This document shows, one piece after another, positions 7,331-12,311 of a stretch of DNA of 37,780 nt (the first letter of the stretch is position 1; each line of letters starts with the position of its first letter). Source of the stretch: a virus. Under the pieces are notes generated by a model, which searched no databases, was not told the origin of the DNA, and saw only the letters and a program-made list of their open reading frames with translations. Where the stretch lies: positions 1-37,780 of the IMG/VR virus record IMGVR_UViG_3300037042_002121, one strand, 5' to 3'. The position numbers and the translations under genes were made by a program.

Positions 7331-7947
7331 GCTTCCCCCTTGCTGTTGCGCCCGACGACGGTGCGCTGTGACGCCAGCCCCACGGCGGCGCGGTAATATT
7401 CGATCACGTGGTGCGCCCGACTGCAGGCGTGCCGCACGTCGTCTGCGTTCAGTTGCAGCACGCGCGCGAGACCGTCGGCCTCGTGCATTGTCGGCGCGCG
7501 ATAGCCAGTGCGCCACGCATCAATGCTGCTCTCGCGCGTGTCGAGCTGTGCAACTTTGCACGCCTCGACGATACGCAACGCGAGCGCCTCGCGCGTGCCC
7601 GCAATCCTGCTCGCGTCGTCGACCATGCGACACATGCGCGCAATCGTCGGGATTTCTTCGGCGATGTAGTACAGGCCGCGCAACAACCCGCCAGTGCTGC
7701 GCCCGGCGTCGCGCCTGCGTTCCTGATACTCGACGAACGCCGCGCGCAGACGAGGCAGGAACGGGTCAACCTCATGCTGTGGCCACTGCGCGAGCGGGAG
7801 GTTGAGCGTTGCCTGCTCGGTTGCGTGCGCTTGTACCGCTGGTGCCTGTCGCACCGTGTCGCGCGCAAGCTCACGCCGCAGTAGTTCGTTGATGAGCGCG
7901 GGCTCGATACCCTGCGCCAGAAGTTTGAGCACCTTGTCGCTGTTCAT
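7327..7947 (-). CDS. hypothetical helical protein
   Basis: The 206-residue product, mostly predicted helix, begins MNSDKVLKLLAQGIEPALINELLRREL. A central conserved-looking part reads LLRGLYYIAEEIPTIARMCRMVDDA, and near the end lies VLQLNADDVRHACSRAHHVIEYY. No family is recognised. The Shine-Dalgarno is AGGAGA, eight bases before the ATG, preceded by leader hairpin 8. The stop overlaps the ssb start. The context suggests a DNA-metabolism accessory role without direct evidence. Confidence 0.6.
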   Translation of the reverse strand: MNSDKVLKLLAQGIEPALINELLRRELARDTVRQAPAVQAHATEQATLNLPLAQWPQHEVDPFLPRLRAAFVEYQERRRDAGRSTGGLLRGLYYIAEEIPTIARMCRMVDDASRIAGTREALALRIVEACKVAQLDTRESSIDAWRTGYRAPTMHEADGLARVLQLNADDVRHACSRAHHVIEYYRAAVGLASQRTVVGRNSKGEA

Positions 7948-7962
7948 CTCTCGTCTCCTGTG

Positions 7963-7978
7963 CCGCGCCTCTGCGCGG
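7963..7978 (-). promoter_or_regulatory. leader hairpin 8
   Basis: The RNA CCGCGC-AGAG-GCGCGG has a 6-bp perfect stem with a purine loop, followed by CACAGGAG (Shine-Dalgarno). Just upstream is a second small hairpin GCCC-GCAA-GGGC with a GNRA loop. The stem bases differ from the other leaders but pairing is kept. Confidence 0.7.
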
Positions 7979-8001
7979 TGTCGTGCCCTTGCGGGCGGTT
8001 C

Positions 8002-8328
8002 TCAGTAGCCGCCTTCGCCAAGCTCGCGCTCCACATAGCGCGTCTCCGCATCAGTGAGCAACACATCTCGCCACGTGCCGCGCCGCTTCATCCACGCGCG
8101 CCCGATCTCCCAACCCTCTGGTTCGCCCGGGCAATCCCAACGCACGCAACAGCCGGGGCTCCAGTCGGCCTCGACGATGATGTCCACGGGTTCATCATCG
8201 GGGCCACGGTAAATCGTGACGTCGTAACCGCTCGGCGTCACACGTTGCGCAGAGCGGCGACCGTCAACGCAAAGTCGGTTCAATCGCTCACGACGCCCCG
8301 CCAAGTGAAACTCCGTAACCTTTCGCAT
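8002..8328 (-). CDS. hypothetical protein
   Basis: The 108-residue product begins MRKVTEFHLAGRRERLNRL at the ATG that follows AGGAGACGAACG. It contains a beta-rich middle (SGYDVTIYRGPDDEPVDIIVEADW) and Cys at about 58, 59 and 64. No family is recognised. It is the first gene downstream of hammerhead 3, so its mRNA would start with the cleaved 5' leader. Confidence 0.6.
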   Translation of the reverse strand: MRKVTEFHLAGRRERLNRLCVDGRRSAQRVTPSGYDVTIYRGPDDEPVDIIVEADWSPGCCVRWDCPGEPEGWEIGRAWMKRRGTWRDVLLTDAETRYVERELGEGGY

Positions 8329-8342
8329 CGTTCGTCTCCTGC

Positions 8343-8356
8343 GCAGCCCTCGCCGC
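8343..8356 (-). promoter_or_regulatory. leader hairpin 7
   Basis: The RNA GCGGC-GAGG-GCUGC has a 5-bp stem containing a G-U pair. It lies between the hammerhead cleavage product start (UGGGAUGCAACGACG) and the AGGAG Shine-Dalgarno of the next gene. Confidence 0.65.
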
Positions 8357-8368
8357 GCGTCGTTGCAT

Positions 8369-8415
8369 CCCAGACCCCGCAGGGTTTCGACCCGCGCCCG
8401 GGTCTCGTCAGTGGG
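8369..8415 (-). ncRNA. hammerhead ribozyme 3 (type I, minimal)
   Basis: Minus-strand RNA order: CCCA (stem I 5' side, 8415-8412), CUGACGA (8411-8405), stem II GACCCG-GGCG-CGGGUC, then GAA, then stem III ACCC-UGCG-GGGU, then C (8373) and UGGG (stem I 3' side, 8372-8369). All invariant hammerhead core positions are present, with H17 = C and expected self-cleavage between 8373 and 8372. The stem III loop UGCG is a UNCG tetraloop. The stop codon of the upstream gene (UGA, 8410-8408) is inside CUGACGA. The family is known in phages; activity here is inferred. Confidence 0.88.
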
Positions 8416-8629
8416 CGGCGCTAACCTTCTCGACTGCGACATTCTCCACCGTGAACACGAAGCACAGTGCCGTCGCCATGTTCATGCGCAGGCCGCGAGA
8501 CACCGCAGTCGCTCGCACAGACTGCGCAATCTCTTCGACGCTCTTCCCGTTGCTGAGATGGCTCTCGACCGAGCGGCACAGCGCGTTGTTAGAGAGCAGG
8601 AGGTCCATCATCTTGCCATCAATGTTCAT
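8408..8629 (-). CDS. small early protein, promoter-proximal
   Basis: The 73-residue product begins MNIDGKMMDLLLSNNALCRSV and ends ENVAVEKVSAAH. Residues 50-63 (MATALCFVFTVENV) are hydrophobic but short. No family is recognised. It is the first and only gene between promoter P4 and hammerhead 3, so cleavage would release it as a monocistronic mRNA. Its last codons and stop form part of the ribozyme, so translation to the end must unfold the ribozyme core. Confidence 0.65.
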   Translation of the reverse strand: MNIDGKMMDLLLSNNALCRSVESHLSNGKSVEEIAQSVRATAVSRGLRMNMATALCFVFTVENVAVEKVSAAH

Positions 8630-8645
8630 CGTCTTGGCCTTTCTT

Positions 8646-8661
8646 CGCTGCCCCTGCAGCG
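8646..8661 (-). promoter_or_regulatory. leader hairpin 6
   Basis: The RNA CGCUGC-AGGG-GCAGCG is a 6-bp stem in the 5' leader of the P4 transcript, followed by AAGAAAGGCCAAGACG and the ATG. Confidence 0.75.
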
Positions 8662-8677
8662 CCTCGTTGATGTAGTG

Positions 8678-8706
8678 ACCTTACCCCAAGCCGTTTTCGC
8701 TGTCAA
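8678..8706 (-). promoter_or_regulatory. promoter P4
   Basis: -35 TTGACA, spacer 17, -10 TAAGGT, preceded by the AT-rich GTAAAAAGTTTT that also precedes P1 and P2. The spacer differs from P1-P3 (no CTGCG/CGCAG inverted repeat), so it may lack the operator the others share. The upstream gene's stop lies in AAACCGTTGGCGCAGTAGG, an element also found before P1. Confidence 0.8.
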
Positions 8707-8760
8707 AAACTTTTTACAACCTGCGCGATGAAAGCTGCTCGGCCTACTGCGCCAACGGTT

Positions 8761-9198
8761 TCAGCGCGGAGGTGCGCCGTCGAGGTCACCGGGCGCGAAG
8801 TAGTCTGGCGACGTCCACTCTGCAGAACTGCTCGACGCAGGCGCAGGCGCAGCGACCTTGAACGCCTTGACGTCGCGCACGCGCGTCACGCGCAGCCTGT
8901 CGACCTCGGGCACCGACAGGACGCAACGCGCGGCGAGCCTGTCGAGCGCGATGCGCTGCGCCTCGATGCGGTCAAGCGCGTCGCTCTGCATGTCGTAGCA
9001 CGCCGCCGCGCTGTCTGCGTTGCGCATCCCCAGCTCTGCGACGCAACCCTGCGTCGCTTGCTCGATGCTGCGCCCGACGCTCTCGCCGTTCTGCGCGCCG
9101 ACAAGAAACGTCAGCGACGCGCCCGCGCACATGCCGAGGATGATGCTTACCCAATCGATGCCGCGCGGCTCGGGAGTGCCTACCGTGATGTCGCTCAT
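8761..9198 (-). CDS. small membrane-anchored protein
   Basis: The 145-residue product has one transmembrane segment at about 16-35 (WVSIILGMCAGASLTFLVGA). A helical, Ala/Arg/Asp-rich region with coiled-coil character follows (ALDRIEAQRIALDRLAARC, about 73-91), then a flexible tail. No family is recognised. Its ATG overlaps the previous stop (ATGA), and it is the last of four coupled genes running from hammerhead 2 to P4. A membrane role early in infection (for example superinfection exclusion) is possible but is a guess. Confidence 0.6.
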   Translation of the reverse strand: MSDITVGTPEPRGIDWVSIILGMCAGASLTFLVGAQNGESVGRSIEQATQGCVAELGMRNADSAAACYDMQSDALDRIEAQRIALDRLAARCVLSVPEVDRLRVTRVRDVKAFKVAAPAPASSSSAEWTSPDYFAPGDLDGAPPR

Positions 9199-9416
9199 GG
9201 CTGCACCTCAGAGGTGAGACGGGCGAGGTTGGCGTGCATGTCTGCGGCGATGCGGTCGCACACTGCGCCATCCATAAAACCGATGGCCTGCCCAAGCGTC
9301 ATGCCTGCGCCGAGGATGTCGAGCAGGTCGACATACGACACGCCCTTTGCCTGCGCGTATGCAGAGAGGCGCTTGCAGACCTTGTCGTGGTGCTGGCTCC
9401 AGTCGTTGTACTTCAT
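9195..9416 (-). CDS. hypothetical small protein
   Basis: The 73-residue product begins MKYNDWSQHHDKVCKRLSAYAQAKGVSYVDLL and is mainly helical and acidic/polar, with LDILGAGMTLGQAIGFMDG in the middle. It is coupled to both neighbours by ATGA overlaps. No function can be assigned. Confidence 0.6.
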   Translation of the reverse strand: MKYNDWSQHHDKVCKRLSAYAQAKGVSYVDLLDILGAGMTLGQAIGFMDGAVCDRIAADMHANLARLTSEVQP

Positions 9417-9649
9417 GCGCCCGCCTTTCCGTTGTCTCGAATCGTGACGAACTCGTGCCCGCTCTTCGGCGCGTAGACCGTGCGCCCGTGGAAGTCATCC
9501 CACCACATGGGCACGCCACGCAGGTTCTTGCGGTCAAGCAACATCGCCGCAACCTTGCGCGCCTGCTGTTCGGTGTCGCAGTGCTCAACCGTCTGCGCGT
9601 ACCTTGCGACCGCGTCGCCGAACTTGCGCACTGTGAATCGCTCGCTCAT
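9413..9649 (-). CDS. hypothetical small protein
   Basis: The start at the ATGA overlap gives 78 residues beginning MSERFTVRKFGDAVARYAQ. Three segments, EHCDTEQQARKVAAMLLD, GVPMWWDDFHGR and VYAPKSGHEFVTIRDN, suggest a small alpha/beta fold. It is unassigned and lies within the four-gene unit downstream of hammerhead 2. Confidence 0.6.
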   Translation of the reverse strand: MSERFTVRKFGDAVARYAQTVEHCDTEQQARKVAAMLLDRKNLRGVPMWWDDFHGRTVYAPKSGHEFVTIRDNGKAGA

Positions 9650-9876
9650 TGAATGGCCTCTTTGATCGACTTGGCATGCGCAATCTGCTGCCGCATGAAC
9701 CGCAGCCACCACTCCGAGTCGCTCGCGAGCATGTAGCACCCGGACGCGCGCGCGGCGGAGAGCAGATGCTGAACGAGCCTGCGCTCCGAGACCGTGAGGT
9801 TATCGAGCACGGCATCAACTGCCTCGTCGACCTCGCGGATAATGTGCTCGTCATCAGCGAATTTCCTGATCGTCAT
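9646..9876 (-). CDS. hypothetical small acidic/helical protein
   Basis: The 76-residue product begins MTIRKFADDEHIIREVDEAVDAVL. The ATG follows a strong GGAGG Shine-Dalgarno at seven bases, preceded by leader hairpin 5, which supports this start over the longer upstream-open frame. No family is recognised. It is the first gene of the RNA that would be left after hammerhead 2 cleavage. Confidence 0.65.
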   Translation of the reverse strand: MTIRKFADDEHIIREVDEAVDAVLDNLTVSERRLVQHLLSAARASGCYMLASDSEWWLRFMRQQIAHAKSIKEAIQ

Positions 9877-9890
9877 ATTCGTTCCTCCTG

Positions 9891-9906
9891 CGCTGCGCCT
9901 GCAGCG
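9891..9906 (-). promoter_or_regulatory. leader hairpin 5
   Basis: The RNA CGCUGC-AGGC-GCAGCG has a 6-bp stem and is followed at once by CAGGAGG, the Shine-Dalgarno. It is in the leader generated by hammerhead 2. Confidence 0.75.
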
Positions 9907-9917
9907 CGTCGTTGCAT

Positions 9918-9964
9918 CCCAGACCCCGTAGGGTTTCGACCCGCGCCCGGGTCTCGTCAGTGGG
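9918..9964 (-). ncRNA. hammerhead ribozyme 2 (type I, minimal)
   Basis: Order on the RNA: CCCA (9964-9961), CUGACGA (9960-9954), stem II GACCCG-GGCG-CGGGUC, GAA, stem III ACCC-UACG-GGGU, C at 9922, then UGGG (9921-9918) pairing with CCCA. Predicted cleavage is between 9922 and 9921. The stem III loop UACG is a UNCG loop different from the other two copies. The stop codon of the upstream gene directly precedes stem I. Confidence 0.9.
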
Positions 9965-10168
9965 TTAGACGCTCGGCTCTTCGTACGCTCGAAAGAACTT
10001 GACGATGCGACCGACCTCAGTCGAGCCGATGACGAAAACGTGGAACTCTTCCTCGTCGCTGAGCTTGCACCACGATGCGCCGTTGATTTCGGCGTCGTCA
10101 CCATGGCGCATCGTCTTGAGCTTGCTGATGTCGTCTGCGGTCAGGCCCAATCGGTTCGTCTTGCTCAT
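9965..10168 (-). CDS. small early protein, promoter-proximal
   Basis: The 67-residue product begins MSKTNRLGLTADDISKLKTM and ends EVGRIVKFFRAYEEPSV. Its charged, compact sequence is unassigned. It is the only gene between promoter P3 and hammerhead 2 and shares the AAAGGCAGAGACG-ATG leader end with the first genes of P1 and P2. The pattern predicts a short, separate mRNA. Confidence 0.65.
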   Translation of the reverse strand: MSKTNRLGLTADDISKLKTMRHGDDAEINGASWCKLSDEEEFHVFVIGSTEVGRIVKFFRAYEEPSV

Positions 10169-10184
10169 CGTCTCTGCCTTTCTT

Positions 10185-10200
10185 CGCTGCCCCTGCAGCG
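10185..10200 (-). promoter_or_regulatory. leader hairpin 4
   Basis: The RNA CGCUGC-AGGG-GCAGCG is in the P3 leader, 16 bases before the ATG, with AAAGGCAGAG in between. Confidence 0.75.
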
Positions 10201-10216
10201 CGTCGTTGATGAATGA

Positions 10217-10245
10217 ACCTTACTGCAGGACCGCGCGGTTGTCTA
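10217..10245 (-). promoter_or_regulatory. promoter P3
   Basis: -35 TAGACA (one base from TTGACA), spacer 17, -10 TAAGGT, with an upstream AT tract. The GTCGCTTTTCTGTAAAAA upstream block is shared with P1 and P2. The spacer holds CCGCGCGG and CTGCAG. Confidence 0.7.
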
Positions 10246-10282
10246 ATTTTTTTTACAGAAAAGCGACACGACGCCGCACGTC

Positions 10283-10513
10283 CTACTGCGGCAACGACTT
10301 GCGCGCGCGCTGCACGCCGACGCCCCACGCCGCGAGCACCTGCGAGACGTGAACGCCTGCGAGCTGCGCAAGTCCGAACCAGAAGCGAGGGCTCGGCACT
10401 GCGCCCTTGCGCCAACGGTACAGGCTCGCGCGCGTTGCGCCGCACTCGGCTGCGAGCTTGTTCCAACCGCCAGCCGTGACGACGGCTGCGTCGATGATGT
10501 CTGCAGGCGTCAT
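10283..10513 (-). CDS. small helix-turn-helix protein
   Basis: The 76-residue protein contains a Cro/CI-type helix-turn-helix: GWNKLAAECGATRASLYRWRKGAVPSPRFWFGLAQLAGV (about 16-54) has the two-helix spacing, with the recognition helix near ATRASLYRWRKG. It overlaps the RecT-like gene by ATGA. As the only clear small DNA-binding regulator in the early region it is the best candidate for a protein acting on the repeated early promoters, but this is inference. Its stop codon lies in CCGCAGTAGG, matching the sequence around the P1/P2 -10 boxes. Confidence 0.65.
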   Translation of the reverse strand: MTPADIIDAAVVTAGGWNKLAAECGATRASLYRWRKGAVPSPRFWFGLAQLAGVHVSQVLAAWGVGVQRARKSLPQ

Positions 10514-11322
10514 TCGGGAAACTCCCCCGTCACCTCTGCGACGTGCAGTGCGAGAGCGCGCGCGCCCGGTTCGGTGCGCAGGTAGTCGACCGCCTTGCGC
10601 AGACGGTCGAGCGGCACGCTGTCGAGGTCGAGCCCCTGCGTGGCCTGCAATCGTTGCTCGATGTACCCGGGCGCGTGGTCGCTGATGCCGAGCAGCTCGC
10701 CGATGATGGCGCGACGTTCGTCGCGTTCGTCGACGATGTCGACCGTCACGTCCTGCGACATGCCGACAGGCTGCGACGCAGCCACAGTCACGACAGGCGC
10801 GACGGCGGGCGCAGGCACGTCGAGCGGTTGCGCGAGTTCGTCCGGGTCATAGATGCCCGCAACTAGGTCCGGGTAGACGATGCGCGCGAGGGCCGACGCG
10901 CAGCGCGCACGCAGCATCGCCTCGGGATACAGGCGCCATCCTTGCCCGCTTGCAAGCCCTGCGCGCTGCGCCTGCTCAATGGTCCACGTCAACGTCGTCG
11001 GCTCGGTGTCACCCTTGCGCCGCGTGGTGTACGTGGCGCGCTGCGCGGTCGACTCGACGAGCCGCCATTCCACGCAGTCGGGTTGCCGTCGCACGAGCGC
11101 AACCGTGGCGTCTGCGGTCAATGTCGTCTTGCCCTTAATTATGGCAATCATGCGCAGCGATTGCATCGGCGCGAGGCCCAGCTCTCGCCCCGCCATGATG
11201 ACCATGAGCGCATCTTGCGGTCGCCCGCGCAGTGCGTCGGGCGCAAGGCTCGACGCCGCCGCGATGAGCGCAGTGCCGCCGAGCGGGTCCGCGTTCCTGA
11301 TGATGTCTGTGGTGATGTTCAC
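10510..11322 (-). CDS. RecT-family single-strand annealing protein
   Basis: A GTG start, seven bases after GGAGG, gives 270 residues. The central part fits the RecT family of phage annealing proteins: MAGRELGLAPMQSLRMIAIIKGKTTLTADATVALVR (about 43-78), LTWTIEQAQRAGL, YPEAMLRARCASALARIVYPDLVAGIYDPDEL (about 132-163). A variable Pro/Ala linker and a C-terminal helical domain follow. Such proteins anneal complementary strands at replication forks, usually with an exonuclease; no exonuclease is recognised beside it. SSB and a RecU-like resolvase are in the same region. The gene begins downstream of hammerhead 1. Confidence 0.75.
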   Translation of the reverse strand: MNITTDIIRNADPLGGTALIAAASSLAPDALRGRPQDALMVIMAGRELGLAPMQSLRMIAIIKGKTTLTADATVALVRRQPDCVEWRLVESTAQRATYTTRRKGDTEPTTLTWTIEQAQRAGLASGQGWRLYPEAMLRARCASALARIVYPDLVAGIYDPDELAQPLDVPAPAVAPVVTVAASQPVGMSQDVTVDIVDERDERRAIIGELLGISDHAPGYIEQRLQATQGLDLDSVPLDRLRKAVDYLRTEPGARALALHVAEVTGEFPE

Positions 11323-11336
11323 TGCCGTACCTCCTG

Positions 11337-11352
11337 CGCCGCGCCTGCGGCG
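11337..11352 (-). promoter_or_regulatory. leader hairpin 3
   Basis: The RNA CGCCGC-AGGC-GCGGCG differs from hairpin 5 by paired substitutions on both arms (U to C and A to G) that keep pairing. CAGGAGG, the Shine-Dalgarno of the RecT-like gene, follows directly. Confidence 0.8.
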
Positions 11353-11363
11353 TGTCGTTGCAT

Positions 11364-11412
11364 CCCAGACGCCCGAAGGCGTTTCGACCCGCGCCCGGGT
11401 CTCGTCAGTGGG
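11364..11412 (-). ncRNA. hammerhead ribozyme 1 (type I, minimal)
   Basis: Order on the RNA: CCCA (11412-11409), CUGACGA (11408-11402), stem II GACCCG-GGCG-CGGGUC, GAA, stem III ACGCC-UUCG-GGCGU, C at 11368, UGGG (11367-11364). Stem III is one base pair longer than in the other copies and its bases co-vary, closing a UUCG loop. Predicted cleavage is between 11368 and 11367. The stop codon of the upstream gene directly precedes stem I. Confidence 0.9.
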
Positions 11413-11697
11413 TCAGAGCGCAGCCGTGTCCCAAAACTTTGCGCGCTGGCCAAACGTGACAGCAGGCCCGTCGTCGCCGCTCATGCCGTCAACCCACGCG
11501 CCGCTTGTGCGCAGCGTGTAAATCCAACGCGTGCCCGTCTGGTTCGTTTGCACCCAAACCCCAGCGTGTCCGTGCTTGCGCACGACCTCAACGACGGTGC
11601 CCGCCTGCTCGCCTGTCGTGCAGTGGACGATTGCATCGTCGCCGACGTAAGGAAACTCCGTGGTCGCGTCAGCCAGTGCGAGGTTCTTGGTGCTCAT
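11413..11697 (-). CDS. small early protein, promoter-proximal
   Basis: The 94-residue product begins MSTKNLALADATTEFPYVGDD. The middle part GTVVEVVRKHGHAGVWVQT reads like a small beta-barrel (KOW/SH3-like) segment, followed by TRWIYTLRTSGAWVDGM. No family is assigned. It is the only gene between promoter P2 and hammerhead 1. Confidence 0.65.
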   Translation of the reverse strand: MSTKNLALADATTEFPYVGDDAIVHCTTGEQAGTVVEVVRKHGHAGVWVQTNQTGTRWIYTLRTSGAWVDGMSGDDGPAVTFGQRAKFWDTAAL

Positions 11698-11711
11698 CGT
11701 CTCTGCCTTTC

Positions 11712-11727
11712 CGCTGCCCCTGCAGCG
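11712..11727 (-). promoter_or_regulatory. leader hairpin 2
   Basis: The RNA CGCUGC-AGGG-GCAGCG is in the P2 leader, followed by GAAAGGCAGAGACG and ATG. Confidence 0.75.
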
Positions 11728-11743
11728 CGTCGTTGATGAATGA

Positions 11744-11772
11744 ACCCTACTGCGGCTCCGCGCAGTTGTCAA
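11744..11772 (-). promoter_or_regulatory. promoter P2
   Basis: -35 TTGACA, spacer 17, -10 TAGGGT. The spacer contains the inverted repeat CTGCG-N6-CGCAG, a possible operator. The upstream tract GTCGCTTTTCTGTAAAAAG is identical to that of P1. Confidence 0.85.
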
Positions 11773-11807
11773 AAACTTTTTACAGAAAAGCGACAGGCGC
11801 AGGCGGC

Positions 11808-12182
11808 TCAATACTCCTGCGGCAGCATGAGCGTCACGCCCACGTCCTGCACCGCGTAGAGCTTGACGGACTGCAGCGGGAAGTCCGTGAACGGGACGCG
11901 CTGCGTGGCGAGCTTGTTGCCGTTGCCGTCGTCGCAGACTGCCACGGCGCCGCTGCCCGTCTTGTTGCGCGTCAGCGTCCAGACTTGGAACGGCTCGCGC
12001 CGCACCTTGGCGTTGCAGCGGTGCGACAGGATCAACGTCACGAGCCAATAACACGCCGCGTTGTCGCACAGAAACTTGACGCCCTCCGTCATGTTGGCAA
12101 ACGCGTTGATCTTGTAGTGGTCGCCGCCGCCGTCGAAGTGCGCCAGCGTGTTCTCGATGGTCTCTGCGTTCATGTCGTTCAT
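11808..12182 (-). CDS. DUF6876-like protein
   Basis: The 124-residue protein has the layout I associate with DUF6876: LAHFDGGGDHYKINAF, MTEGVKFLCDNAACYWLVTLI, FQVWTLTRNKTGSGAVAVCDDGNGN, then FPLQSVKLYAVQD. The function of that family is unknown. A second ATG three codons in is an alternative start. It is the first gene of the P1 transcript, and P2 begins directly behind it without a ribozyme in between. Confidence 0.65.
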   Translation of the reverse strand: MNDMNAETIENTLAHFDGGGDHYKINAFANMTEGVKFLCDNAACYWLVTLILSHRCNAKVRREPFQVWTLTRNKTGSGAVAVCDDGNGNKLATQRVPFTDFPLQSVKLYAVQDVGVTLMLPQEY

Positions 12183-12196
12183 CGTCTCTGCCTTTC

Positions 12197-12212
12197 CACT
12201 GCCTCTGCAGTG
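12197..12212 (-). promoter_or_regulatory. leader hairpin 1
   Basis: The RNA CACUGC-AGAG-GCAGUG shows a paired G-to-A and C-to-U change against the CGCUGC/GCAGCG form. It lies in the P1 leader before GAAAGGCAGAGACG and ATG. Confidence 0.8.
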
Positions 12213-12227
12213 CGTCGTGGTGAATGG

Positions 12228-12256
12228 ACCTTACTGCGGCCCCGCGCAGTTGTCAA
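12228..12256 (-). promoter_or_regulatory. promoter P1
   Basis: -35 TTGACA, spacer 17, -10 TAAGGT, giving a start near 12221 and a leader of about 40 bases. The spacer has CTGCG-N6-CGCAG as in P2. The tail-tip gene upstream ends in the element AAACCGTTGTCGCAGTAGG, which repeats the CGCAGTARG seen at the -10. Confidence 0.85.
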
Positions 12257-12311
12257 AAACTTTTTACAGAAAAGCGACAGGCGATGCGCGCGGCCTACTG
12301 CGACAACGGTT

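Noticed and set aside
8369-8400. tRNA-like T-arm (GGGTCGAAACCC) in the repeated spacers
   Set aside because: No acceptor stem, anticodon arm or GGTTC motif is present, whereas the same bases fit the hammerhead stem II/GAAA/stem III order completely in all three copies.
8630-12311. Rho-independent terminators in early spacers
   Set aside because: The hairpins seen are followed by Shine-Dalgarno sequences or promoters, not by T-runs in the transcribed strand. The A/T tracts belong to the -35 upstream region of the promoters.
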